This document shows, piece after piece, positions 22,267 to 29,511 of a DNA stretch of 29,511 nt. The notes beneath the pieces were generated by a model. That model was not told the origin of the DNA. It saw only the letters and a program-made list of their open reading frames with translations, and did no database searches. This stretch comes from CAYGBW01 sp964348185 (lineage in GTDB: Bacteria > Desulfobacterota > BSN033 > WVXP01). Each line of letters starts with the position of its first letter. The first letter of the stretch is position 1. The DNA lies in assembly GCA_964348185.1 (NCBI GenBank), contig CAYGBW010000121.1:1-29511 (forward strand), written 5' to 3'. The position numbers were made by a program, and so were the translations under genes.

Positions 22267-24027
22267 ATGAAGAAATATCTGGACTTGGACACACTCCGAA
22301 AGATCGATCTGCCCCTAGGGAAGGAGGTGATCCATGAGGGGTTCGCCAGAGGGGAAAAGATCGAGATCGGGAAAACCGCCTTCATGAAGGCCTTTGATGT
22401 CCCCTCGGAAGCCGAATACAAAAGGAGAATGATGGGACAAAACCGAATGATGTTTCACGCCCACATCGGCCTCAATTCCTGGGAAGCGACTGCGGAGGCC
22501 TTGAGGTTTCTGCACGGGGAGATGGAGAAACGGGACTTGAGAATTGACCGTTTCGGGCTCTGCCTCGATCGGGCCATGGGCCTTCCGTCGGACATGAGAG
22601 AGAAGATCCCCCGAGAAACCGGGCCGAGGCTTGAGACCGTTGACCAGTGGCATGAAGTTGGACAGGTCGTCCCCATTCAGCCCCATGCAGGGGATTTCAT
22701 GATCGGCTTCCCCAACTCGGCGGAGAACACGGCCCTCGCCCTGAGCGCTGGAATCACGACCATCGGGAACCTGTCCCAGTTCTTTGCCCACGAAATTCCA
22801 GGCTGGACCGATGATATTTTTACAACCCTCGAGACCGCCAAGGCTCTGGCCATGATGGCGGCTCTCAAGAAAGAGGGGACTCTGGTCCACTCCTATCTCG
22901 ATGACGGATACGGCGGCCTCTTTACCGACTACGCGACGACTGTCGGGTGGGTCATGATGGAGCAGTATATCGTTGAAAAGCTGGTCGGTGCCAAACTCGC
23001 TCCCTCCTTTGGTGGGATGACAGCCAACCCTGAAATCCGCTTTTCCTGGATCCTGATCCTGAAGGAAGTATTCGGGGATTCACTGATCGGAAGCATGTTC
23101 TACGGAGACACCATCTCTTACACGGACGATATGGACCTCAATCTCGGTGTCGTTGCAACCTACGTCCTCTGGGATGTTCTGGCTCAACTCCACTGTCCGA
23201 CGGGCCATGCGATCACACCAATTCCTGTGACCGAGGCCCTCCGGGTCCCGAGCGGAGAGGAGATCCTTCAGGCTCAAATCGTGGGAAGGAAAATGGAGGC
23301 GGCCGCTAGAACGCTTTTTCCCAGACTCGATTTTTCAAACGAGGTGAATCGAAAAGATCGCCTTATAGACAAGGGGAGAGGGGTCTTTCAAAAGGCCCTC
23401 GAACGATTGGACGGACTGGGAATCGACATCGAGGATCCGGTGCGTCTCCTCTATGTTTTGAAAAAGCTTGGCCCCGGCCAGTTTGAGGCGTATTTTGGCG
23501 TGGGAGAAAGGGACGATTCCTTTCTCCATCATCGAAAGCCGATGGCGACCGTTGATTATTACAGAGCCATCCAGGAGAAGACCCTCGCGATCGAGAAAAT
23601 GATCAAAAAAGACCCTTCTCGGTTTCGTGAACTCAGAGATCGAAAGGCCGTCATCACCTCCACCGATGTCCATGAACATGCGTTATTCGTATTGGAAAGG
23701 GCCCTTCGTACGGTCGGCATGAGGGTCTTCAATATCGGATCAGAGAAGAACCCCGATCAGATTGTCGATGCCCTCATCGAATGCGGTGGGGAGGCCCTGG
23801 CCATCAGTACCCACAACGGCATGGCCTATGAGTTTGCCAGGCTCCTCAGAGAAGAGCTGATCAAACGAGGCGTTGACGTTCCCGTCTTTATGGGGGGCAG
23901 GCTGAACCAGAACGTGCAGGGGGAGGCCCTGCCCAAGGACGTGACCGATCAGCTCGAGGCGTATGGCATAACGCCCTGCGACGGAATCGAACCCTTCCTC
24001 GAGACACTGACCAGGCGCTTCTCCTGA
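22267..24027 (+). CDS. Single-chain B12-dependent mutase-like protein (glutamate-mutase-related, substrate unknown)
   Basis: A 586-residue protein. The C-terminal domain (about 460-586) is a B12-binding Rossmann fold: D467-x-H469-x-x-A472 (the usual last Gly is Ala), S514 in AISTHNG 42 residues later, and G543-G544 in VFMGGRLNQ. H469 would be the lower cobalt ligand. The N-terminal 450 residues look like a TIM-barrel mutase subunit; SAENTALALSAGITTIGNLS has a flavour of glutamate mutase E, but overall I cannot match it to a named mutase. Classical glutamate mutase has separate E and S chains, so here they appear fused. The MutL-type partner follows 14 bp downstream. ATG 22267 has the purine-rich AAGAAAGAGAG upstream. 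It likely catalyses a carbon-skeleton or amino-group 1,2-rearrangement with adenosylcobalamin. Confidence 0.75.
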   Translation: MKKYLDLDTLRKIDLPLGKEVIHEGFARGEKIEIGKTAFMKAFDVPSEAEYKRRMMGQNRMMFHAHIGLNSWEATAEALRFLHGEMEKRDLRIDRFGLCLDRAMGLPSDMREKIPRETGPRLETVDQWHEVGQVVPIQPHAGDFMIGFPNSAENTALALSAGITTIGNLSQFFAHEIPGWTDDIFTTLETAKALAMMAALKKEGTLVHSYLDDGYGGLFTDYATTVGWVMMEQYIVEKLVGAKLAPSFGGMTANPEIRFSWILILKEVFGDSLIGSMFYGDTISYTDDMDLNLGVVATYVLWDVLAQLHCPTGHAITPIPVTEALRVPSGEEILQAQIVGRKMEAAARTLFPRLDFSNEVNRKDRLIDKGRGVFQKALERLDGLGIDIEDPVRLLYVLKKLGPGQFEAYFGVGERDDSFLHHRKPMATVDYYRAIQEKTLAIEKMIKKDPSRFRELRDRKAVITSTDVHEHALFVLERALRTVGMRVFNIGSEKNPDQIVDALIECGGEALAISTHNGMAYEFARLLREELIKRGVDVPVFMGGRLNQNVQGEALPKDVTDQLEAYGITPCDGIEPFLETLTRRFS

Positions 24028-24041
24028 AAGCGGGGTTGCCC

Positions 24042-25454
24042 GTGTCCCATACCGTGGTTCTCGATATCCTGTTTGCAGACATTGGGAGTACAAAGACCAT
24101 GGTGAGTGGCTTTACCAGGATCGCCCATCATCCTCCTCGATTGCAGGGACAGGGTGTTTCCCCGACGACGGTGAATGAAGGAGATGTATGCATCGGTCTG
24201 GAAAGAGCCATCTCTGACATGGAGAGAAAGCTGGGGGCCTCCCCCTTGAAATGGAAAACCATGATGGCCACGTGCAGCGCTGCCGGTGGCCTCCGCATGG
24301 CGGCCCATGGGCTGGTTAAATCGATGACCTCAAAGGCCGCCAGGGAAGCGGCTCTGGGTGCGGGTGCAATTATCGTTTCCGATACCTGTGGGCTCCTCTC
24401 TGGCGATCAGGCCGAAGAGATCATGAGATCTTCCCCGAGAATTGTCCTTCTTGCGGGAGGGATCGACGGAGGGGAGAGGGAAAAGGTTCTGAGAAACGCC
24501 AGAGTACTGGCCACAACCCCTGGCGGTTTCTCTGTGGTCTATGCCGGGAATAAATCGATAAGACCCGCGATCAAGAGAATCTTCCGCTCTTCCAAGATCC
24601 GACTTTTCATCACGGAGAACGTCTATCCAGCCATTGACCGGCTCAATCCGGCGCCGGCCAGAGACCTGATCCATCAGATTTTCGAAGACCACCTGATTGA
24701 ATCCCCGGGAATGGAGAGGATCAGACGAATGATCGATGGTCCCGTGCTCCCCACACCCGGAGCGGTCATGGAAGCCTCACGGATTCTGGCGAAAGAGATC
24801 GGGGACCTCATCACCGTGGATGTGGGTGGCGCCACCACAGACGTTCACTCCGTCACAGAGGGGTCACCCGGCATCAAGGAGATTCAGTTAAGTCCAGAAC
24901 CCCGTGCCAAGCGGACCGTGGAAGGGGATCTCGGCGTGTACATCAACGCACCCCATGTCTTCAGATTACTGGCCGAGAAGAAAGGGCCACCGGGAACGAA
25001 AGAATCGGATCTGCCGAGTCTCCCGCCCCTGTTTCCGAAAACAGCCGAAGAGGTCTCGTTTTTGCGGACTCTCACAGGGGTTGCCCTTTCCACGGCTCTC
25101 CTGAGGCATGTGGGGCAGAGAAAGAAGATCCTCACCTATAAAGGGGAGAGAGAAGTGGCAGATGGGAAGGATCTGACAGCAGTCCGTTGGGTAATTGGCA
25201 CGGGCGGAGCGCTGACAAGACTAAACAGGGGGCGTGAAATCCTCGAGAAAACCTTCAAGGTGAACCATCCTGACCTTCTTCTCCCCGAGGGAAGGGTTCG
25301 GTTCCTGATCGATCGTGATTACACGATGGCGGCTGCCGGTTTGATGGGATTGAAATCTCCAAAAGCCGCCCTGAAAATGATGGAGCACAGCCTGGGGGTT
25401 GGCCCCCGATTCAAAGTGCCCCACGCGCGTTCATCGACAGGGGTGGCCCCCTAG
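24042..25454 (+). CDS. MutL/GlmL-family ATPase (predicted B12-mutase reactivase)
   Basis: A protein of about 470 residues of the GlmL/MutL family, with the actin/Hsp70-type ATPase fold. The phosphate-1 motif FADIGSTKTMV lies near the N-terminus, the second phosphate motif is TVDVGGATTDVHSV (about residue 260), and the adenosine region GTGGALTRL lies near the C-terminus. Family members always accompany B12-dependent glutamate, lysine or ornithine mutases and are thought to reactivate or chaperone them. GTG 24042 is preferred because GGGG lies six bases upstream; TTG 24036 (two residues longer) directly abuts that sequence and GTG 24054 is also possible. It lies 14 bp after the mutase gene and 76 bp before KorA. 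The partnership supports the mutase call for the upstream gene. Confidence 0.88.
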   Translation: MSHTVVLDILFADIGSTKTMVSGFTRIAHHPPRLQGQGVSPTTVNEGDVCIGLERAISDMERKLGASPLKWKTMMATCSAAGGLRMAAHGLVKSMTSKAAREAALGAGAIIVSDTCGLLSGDQAEEIMRSSPRIVLLAGGIDGGEREKVLRNARVLATTPGGFSVVYAGNKSIRPAIKRIFRSSKIRLFITENVYPAIDRLNPAPARDLIHQIFEDHLIESPGMERIRRMIDGPVLPTPGAVMEASRILAKEIGDLITVDVGGATTDVHSVTEGSPGIKEIQLSPEPRAKRTVEGDLGVYINAPHVFRLLAEKKGPPGTKESDLPSLPPLFPKTAEEVSFLRTLTGVALSTALLRHVGQRKKILTYKGEREVADGKDLTAVRWVIGTGGALTRLNRGREILEKTFKVNHPDLLLPEGRVRFLIDRDYTMAAAGLMGLKSPKAALKMMEHSLGVGPRFKVPHARSSTGVAP

Positions 25455-25530
25455 ATTCCTCGATATGGATAAACTCGGACGAATTCGGTAGGATAGAAGC
25501 AAAGCGGTCTTGAACAGGTCGGTGTCGTCA

Positions 25531-26673
25531 ATGGGATTCCAAAAGGTCAAAACCCCCTTGAAGGGGGGTCAGTATTATCTCTCGGGCAATGAGGCCATTG
25601 CCGAAGGGGCGCTGGCCGCCGGTTGCTCCTTTTACGCCGGATACCCCATTACCCCTTCCAGTGAAATCATGGAACGGATGGCCCAAAAGCTCGACGAGGC
25701 AGGGGGCACGTTTATTCAGATGGAGGACGAAATCGGCTCCATCTGTGCCGTTCTGGGGGCCTCATGGGCCGGGGGTAAGGCGATGACCGCCACCTCAGGT
25801 CCGGGCTTCAGCCTCATGCAGGAGGGGATTGGTTATGGCGCTTTCACAGAAACGCCATGCGTGATCGTGGACATCCAGAGGGCAGGGCCGGCCACGGGCC
25901 AAGCCACCCGGGTGGGTTCTGGCGACGTTATGCAGGCAAAATGGGGATCCCATGGGGATTACCAGATCATCGCCCTCTCTCCCTGGTCGGTCCAGGAGAT
26001 GTTCGAGCTCACCCTTGAAGCGTTTAACCTGGCCGAGCGATTCCGCGTTCCTGTGGTCCTTTTGGGCGATGAGGCAACGGGACACCTGCGGGAGAATGTG
26101 AGGATCCCAGAGGCCGTGGAGATCTTCAACCGAAAGAAGAAAAAGGGGACTGCCCCTTTTGGAGATGGGGGGAGGAACCTTGTTCCGCCCATGCCTGCCT
26201 TTGGCGAGGGCGCACGGCTTCTCGTAACCGGTTCGACCCATGATCCCTGGGGATTCCGGAAAACGGACGACCCCGGGGTTCATGCCGCCCTTGTAGAAAG
26301 GATCAACAAAAAGATCCTTCAGGCGAGAACCACGATCTCCCAGACAGAGGCGTACCAACTGGAGCATGCCACCCTGGCCGTTGTGGCATACGGCTTCACC
26401 GCTCGAAGTGCACGGTATGCTGTCAGAGCGCTTCGAGAAAGGGGGAAACCCGTGGGCCTTCTCAGACTCAAGACCCTCTGGCCCTTTCCAGATCAGAAGA
26501 TGGAGACCCTCCCCTCAGGAGTCGAGAAGATCTTTGTCCCGGAAATGAACCAGGGACAGGTCGCTGGAGAGATCAGGAAATACACTCAAAAAACGGTGAT
26601 CTCCCTTGCCCAGACAGACGGAGAGATCATCCACCCCAACCGTCTAATCGAAGAGATCGGGAGGATCGTCTGA
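25531..26673 (+). CDS. 2-oxoacid:ferredoxin oxidoreductase, alpha subunit (KorA/VorB type)
   Basis: About 380 residues. It starts with YYLSGNEAIAEGALAAGCSF and YAGYPITPSSEI, the typical KorA/VorB pyrimidine-binding domain, then MEDEIGSICAVLGASWAGGK and TATSGPGFSLMQEGIGYG. The C-terminal domain II (about 260-380) includes AVVAYGFTARSARYAVRALR. With beta and gamma subunits it forms a thiamine-diphosphate enzyme that oxidatively decarboxylates a 2-oxoacid to acyl-CoA while reducing ferredoxin. ATG 25531 is preferred over TTG 25510 and GTG 25522 because protein similarity begins after it; the ribosome site is weak. The stop overlaps the beta start (TGATG). It could use 2-oxoglutarate or a branched 2-oxoacid; sequence alone does not decide. 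Confidence 0.9.
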   Translation: MGFQKVKTPLKGGQYYLSGNEAIAEGALAAGCSFYAGYPITPSSEIMERMAQKLDEAGGTFIQMEDEIGSICAVLGASWAGGKAMTATSGPGFSLMQEGIGYGAFTETPCVIVDIQRAGPATGQATRVGSGDVMQAKWGSHGDYQIIALSPWSVQEMFELTLEAFNLAERFRVPVVLLGDEATGHLRENVRIPEAVEIFNRKKKKGTAPFGDGGRNLVPPMPAFGEGARLLVTGSTHDPWGFRKTDDPGVHAALVERINKKILQARTTISQTEAYQLEHATLAVVAYGFTARSARYAVRALRERGKPVGLLRLKTLWPFPDQKMETLPSGVEKIFVPEMNQGQVAGEIRKYTQKTVISLAQTDGEIIHPNRLIEEIGRIV

Positions 26674-27440
26674 TGGCCAGGGCCATGGAAAAATACCTTC
26701 GCCCCGAACTCAAGACCACCCCTTTCTGCCCGGGGTGCGGCCACGGGATTCTCATGGGACTGATCCTCCGGGCCATCGACGGCCTCGGATTGGATATGGA
26801 CCGAATCCTCTTTGTTTCGGGAATCGGTTGTGCCGCCTGGATCCCCAGTCCCCACTTCCAGGCAGACACCCTTCATACCCTTCATGGTAGGGCCATTCCC
26901 TTCGCCACAGGGGCCAAGCTCGTCAACCCCGATCTCACCGTCATTGTGATCAGCGGGGATGGTGACCTCTCATCGATCGGCGGCAATCATCTCATCCACG
27001 GAGCCCGGAGGAACCTGGACCTGAGCGTGATCTGTGCCAATAACATGATCTACGGCATGACAGGGGGACAGGTGGCCTCCACCACGCCGGAGCAGGCCCT
27101 TACGTCAACGACAGCCAAGGGGAATCCCTTTCGCCCATTTGACCTCTGCCGTCTTGTCCAAGGAGCTGGGGCAACCTATGTGGCGCGCTTTGCCGTGACT
27201 CAGCCCCTCGCCCTCATCGAATCGATACAGATGGCCATAAAGAATCAGGGATTCTCCTTTATCGAGGCCCTTTCACCCTGCCCGACCCAATTTGGGCGCA
27301 GGAATCGCTACGATCAGCCATCGGACATGATGACCTATCTCATGGATCACTGTATGGGGCTGGAAGAGGCTGAAGAAATGCCTGAAGGGCAGCAGGGGGA
27401 AATGATCCTGACCGGGGAGTTTGTGCCATGTCTGGAGTAA
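26673..27440 (+). CDS. 2-oxoacid:ferredoxin oxidoreductase, beta subunit (KorB type)
   Basis: A 255-residue thiamine-diphosphate-binding subunit. The N-terminal FCPGCGHGILMGLILRAID is typical, followed by SGIGCAAW, FATGAKLVNPDLTVIVISGDGD (ThDP/Mg motif begins at GDGD) and NLDLSVICANNMIYGMTGGQ. It carries out the decarboxylation chemistry with the alpha subunit. ATG 26673 overlaps the alpha stop by one base, so translation is coupled. The TPEQALTSTTAKGNPFRPFD segment is typical of Kor rather than pyruvate oxidoreductases. The subunit is shorter than many Kor betas (about 280) but has all main motifs. Confidence 0.92.
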   Translation: MARAMEKYLRPELKTTPFCPGCGHGILMGLILRAIDGLGLDMDRILFVSGIGCAAWIPSPHFQADTLHTLHGRAIPFATGAKLVNPDLTVIVISGDGDLSSIGGNHLIHGARRNLDLSVICANNMIYGMTGGQVASTTPEQALTSTTAKGNPFRPFDLCRLVQGAGATYVARFAVTQPLALIESIQMAIKNQGFSFIEALSPCPTQFGRRNRYDQPSDMMTYLMDHCMGLEEAEEMPEGQQGEMILTGEFVPCLE

Positions 27441-27994
27441 CCCAGATTCGGCTGGGCGGATTTGGAGGGCAGGGGATTGTCCTCGCCGGCATCCTTCTCG
27501 GTCATGCTGGGGTCATCGATGGGCGTTGGGTCTCGGGGTCCAATTCTTATGGGGCCCAGGCCAGAGGATCTGCCTGCAAGGCCGAGGTCGTTCTGTCTGA
27601 CCGGCCGGTCGACTTTCCCCATGTTTTGGAGGCGGATGTTCTGGTGGCCATGTCGCAGGGAGCCTATGACCGCTTTGCAGAGGAGACGAAAGCGGGAGGC
27701 CTGGTGATCTATGACGCCCAGCTGGTAAAGCCGGGGAATCTTAATCTTCTTCATCGGCCTATCGGTGCGGTAGAGGTAGCCATCCGGGAAATCGGGAACA
27801 AACAGGTTGCCAACATCGTGATGCTCGGGGCCCTTTCGGCTCTGACCGGCGTCGTCTCTCGGACGTCGATGAGATCGGCGGTTTCGGATCGCGTTCCAGA
27901 ACGCTTCAGAGCCATCAATCTCAGGGCTCTGAGTCGGGGATTCACGTTGGGAAAAACCCCTGCTGAAACCGGACAGGGGAGTGTTCATGGTTGA
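27428..27994 (+). CDS. 2-oxoacid:ferredoxin oxidoreductase, gamma subunit (KorC type)
   Basis: A 188-residue CoA-binding subunit. The start IRLGGFGGQGIVLAGILLGH is the family hallmark, followed by NSYGAQARGSACKAEVVLSD, which is also conserved, and a dimer-forming Rossmann fold. It overlaps the beta gene by 13 bp and has the ribosome site GGGGAG before ATG 27428. It completes the three-chain Kor enzyme. The C-terminal 40 residues (VSDRVPERFRAINLRALSRG) match the normal family end. Confidence 0.92.
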   Translation: MSGVTQIRLGGFGGQGIVLAGILLGHAGVIDGRWVSGSNSYGAQARGSACKAEVVLSDRPVDFPHVLEADVLVAMSQGAYDRFAEETKAGGLVIYDAQLVKPGNLNLLHRPIGAVEVAIREIGNKQVANIVMLGALSALTGVVSRTSMRSAVSDRVPERFRAINLRALSRGFTLGKTPAETGQGSVHG

Positions 27995-29384
27995 AGGACG
28001 GACACAAAGGCCTCTTATCGATGAGAGCAAATGCGGCCCCTGTGGCGTCTGTCTCCACCAGTGCCCGGCAGAGATCCTGGTGGAATGCCGACGGGAAACC
28101 GATAGCCTGAGAGGACGTCTTTATCAAAACGAGAGATCTCTCCCCTCCCCATCAAAGGGGAGAGGATCTCCCCTCCCACCCTGCCAACAGGCCTGTCCCA
28201 TCGGTCAGGACGTGGGGGGCTACGTCGCCCTCATCGCCCAGGGGAAATTCCAGCAGGCTCTCGAGGTGATCCGAAAGACAAATCCCCTGCCTGCGATCTG
28301 TGGGCTCGTCTGTCATCACCCCTGCGAAGCGGCCTGCCTGAGAGGCCCTCTGGATGATCCCGTAGCCATTCGAGAGCTCAAGGGGTTTGTCGCCACGTAT
28401 GGTGCAGAAAAGAGGAACTTCCCCCCCCGGAAGAACAGAAATCAGGGGAAAAAGGTTGCCCTCATCGGAGCCGGGCCAGCAGGCCTTGCGGCAGCGCACG
28501 ACCTGGCCTGGCGGGGCTACCGGGTCACCCTCTTCGAATCCCTCCCCGTGGCTGGTGGGATGCTGTGGGTGGGGATTCCCCCCTACCGTCTCCCCCGGGA
28601 CATCCTCAAGGCAGAAATCGATGCCATCCTCTCCCTGGGCGTTGAACTGAGAACCGGGTGGGCTCTGGGTCACGACTTCGCCCTTGAAGATCTGCCGAAG
28701 GAGGGGTTCGAGGCCACGTTCATTGCCACGGGAGCCCATCGGTCCCAACGGCTCGAGATCGAAGGGGAGAACCTCGAGGGCGTCCTCGGAGGCGTGGAGT
28801 TCCTGAGGAGAATCAACCTGGGAGAGGAAGTGGCTATCGACGAGAAGGTGGTCGTCATCGGAGGGGGAAACGTGGCCATCGATTCGGCCCGCTCTGTCCT
28901 CCGTCTCGGGGCAAGAGAGGTACAGATCTGTTATCGTAGATCGAGAAAGGAAATGCCGGCCATTGCCGAAGAGGTCAGAGAAGCCGAGAGGGATGGCATT
29001 CGGATACACTGGCTGACCGGTCCCAGGGCCTTTCTCGGCTCCAATGGAAGGGTTCGAGGGATCGTCTGTGTGAGGAATAGGCTCGGTAGACCAGACCCCT
29101 CGGGGAGGAGAACCCCCGTCCCCATTGAAGGATCGGTCCATACCCTGGAAGCCGGCACGGTGATCGTCGCGGTGGGTCAGGCAACCGATCTCAAAGGACT
29201 CCACACGGGCCTCAAGATCAAGAGGGATGGAACGATCGAGGCCCATCCCGAAACCGCCTCAACCGCTGTGCCGGGGATTTTTGCCGGAGGAGACGTGGTG
29301 ACCGGCCCAGGTTGGGCCATCGACGCCATTGCGTGGGGCAAACGGGCCGCCCGGGGAATCGATGAATACCTCTCGAGCCGGTAG
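27987..29384 (+). CDS. Ferredoxin-GltD fusion: 4Fe-4S domain plus FAD/NAD(P) oxidoreductase
   Basis: A 465-residue fusion. Residues 10-30 hold one ferredoxin motif (C16-x2-C19-x2-C22-x3-C26-P), like the delta subunit of Kor enzymes but with a single cluster. Residues 66-117 are the GltD-type N-terminal domain with two cluster motifs (C66-x3-C70; C105-x3-C109-x3-C113-x3-C117). The FAD site VALIGAGPAGLAAAHDLAWR follows, then the NAD(P) site VVVIGGGNVAIDSARS and the C-terminal FAGGDVVTGP. Probable role: passing electrons from the Kor thiamine enzyme to NAD(P)+ or back. ATG 27987 follows AGGGGAG by six bases and overlaps the gamma stop by eight; a GTG at 27981 would add two residues. A palindromic DNA segment encodes the linker at residues 50-65. 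Confidence 0.9.
   Translation: MVEGRTQRPLIDESKCGPCGVCLHQCPAEILVECRRETDSLRGRLYQNERSLPSPSKGRGSPLPPCQQACPIGQDVGGYVALIAQGKFQQALEVIRKTNPLPAICGLVCHHPCEAACLRGPLDDPVAIRELKGFVATYGAEKRNFPPRKNRNQGKKVALIGAGPAGLAAAHDLAWRGYRVTLFESLPVAGGMLWVGIPPYRLPRDILKAEIDAILSLGVELRTGWALGHDFALEDLPKEGFEATFIATGAHRSQRLEIEGENLEGVLGGVEFLRRINLGEEVAIDEKVVVIGGGNVAIDSARSVLRLGAREVQICYRRSRKEMPAIAEEVREAERDGIRIHWLTGPRAFLGSNGRVRGIVCVRNRLGRPDPSGRRTPVPIEGSVHTLEAGTVIVAVGQATDLKGLHTGLKIKRDGTIEAHPETASTAVPGIFAGGDVVTGPGWAIDAIAWGKRAARGIDEYLSSR
28135..28180. repeat. Palindromic repeat inside the coding region of the ferredoxin-GltD fusion
   Basis: GATCTCTCCCCT (28135-28146), a 9-base loop, and AGGGGAGAGGATC (28156-28168, one G bulged) form a hairpin, followed by a direct repeat of the first arm (GATCTCCCCTCCC). 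It is read in frame as RSLPSPSKGRGSPLPP, a low-complexity linker, so an intergenic-type repeat seems to have been inserted in frame between the two domains. Confidence 0.6.
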
Positions 29385-29442
29385 CCCTATATCCCCTGCC
29401 CTACCCGACCCCTTGAGGGGAAAATGCGGTAACTCGGGTGTG

Positions 29443-29473
29443 AAATATCGAATATCGAACAAGGAATTTCGAA
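29443..29473 (+). repeat. Dispersed AT-rich repeat, second copy
   Basis: The segment containing TATCGAACAAGGAATTTCG is the near-identical counterpart (29 of 31 by eye) of the minus-strand sequence at 4516-4546. It lies 59 bases after the last gene. A small CCCCTTGAGGGG palindrome (29409-29420) is just upstream. Confidence 0.65.
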
Positions 29474-29511
29474 TGATGAGGTCTTCTTGTCTTTTTGTTT
29501 AATCGAAAAAT

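Noticed and set aside
28152..29246. Long open frame (about 364 codons) antisense to the ferredoxin-GltD fusion
   Set aside because: The sense strand encodes clear FAD and NAD(P) motifs; the antisense product has no recognisable domain.
29409..29420. Terminator after the ferredoxin-GltD gene
   Set aside because: CCCCTTGAGGGG is too short a stem with a two-base loop and is followed by A, not T.
1..29511. CRISPR array, tRNA, rRNA or insertion sequence with transposase
   Set aside because: No regularly spaced repeats, no tRNA-like cloverleaf or conserved T-loop in a non-coding region, and no transposase motif were found on either strand.

Overview
The window looks like a chromosomal segment of a moderately GC-rich anaerobic bacterium, most likely of the Deltaproteobacteria/Desulfobacterota type. 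This is inferred from the gene content: a sigma-32 gene next to hsp20, an iron-sulfur flavoprotein, a ferredoxin-linked 2-oxoacid oxidoreductase, a B12-dependent mutase with its MutL-type partner, and a UbiD decarboxylase. No rRNA, tRNA or CRISPR array was seen.

Layout. (1) 1-2550 is an accessory-looking strip. It holds the 3' end of a class-III aminotransferase (GSA-aminomutase type), a frame-broken antitoxin remnant, an overlapping MNT nucleotidyltransferase/HEPN pair, and a convergent AAA ATPase of the DUF4143 type with a strong palindromic operator-like array at its start. (2) 2773-4909 carries stress and small genes on the + strand: rpoH, a small heat-shock protein behind a promoter, an inverted-repeat element and an FmdB-type zinc ribbon. 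(3) 5033-21765 is a long all-minus block for a peptide-type (Dpp/Opp) ABC importer plus catabolic enzymes. In transcription order it reads: M24 hydrolase, degenerate M20 hydrolase, solute-binding protein (SBP) 3, UbiD, SBP2, SBP1, second M24 hydrolase, iron-sulfur flavoprotein, permease B, permease C, Fe-alcohol dehydrogenase, ATPase D, ATPase F. The three SBPs are close paralogues that share a conserved leader. SBP2 is preceded by the decayed 3' end of a second M20 gene, so the block seems to have grown by duplication of an M20-SBP unit. (4) 22267-29384 is a divergent + strand operon: a single-chain B12 mutase-like protein, a MutL/GlmL-type ATPase, KorA/B/C-type 2-oxoacid:ferredoxin oxidoreductase subunits, and a ferredoxin-GltD fusion.

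How it may work together (inference). The importer brings in a small peptide-like or conjugated carboxylate, and the M24, UbiD, Fe-ADH and flavoprotein enzymes trim, decarboxylate or reduce it. The divergent operon rearranges a carbon skeleton with adenosylcobalamin and oxidises a 2-oxoacid, sending electrons to ferredoxin and NAD(P). The mutase is the strongest candidate for an undescribed enzyme: its B12-binding domain is clear, but the N-terminal catalytic part matches no mutase I can name with confidence. The substrate cannot be read from the sequence.
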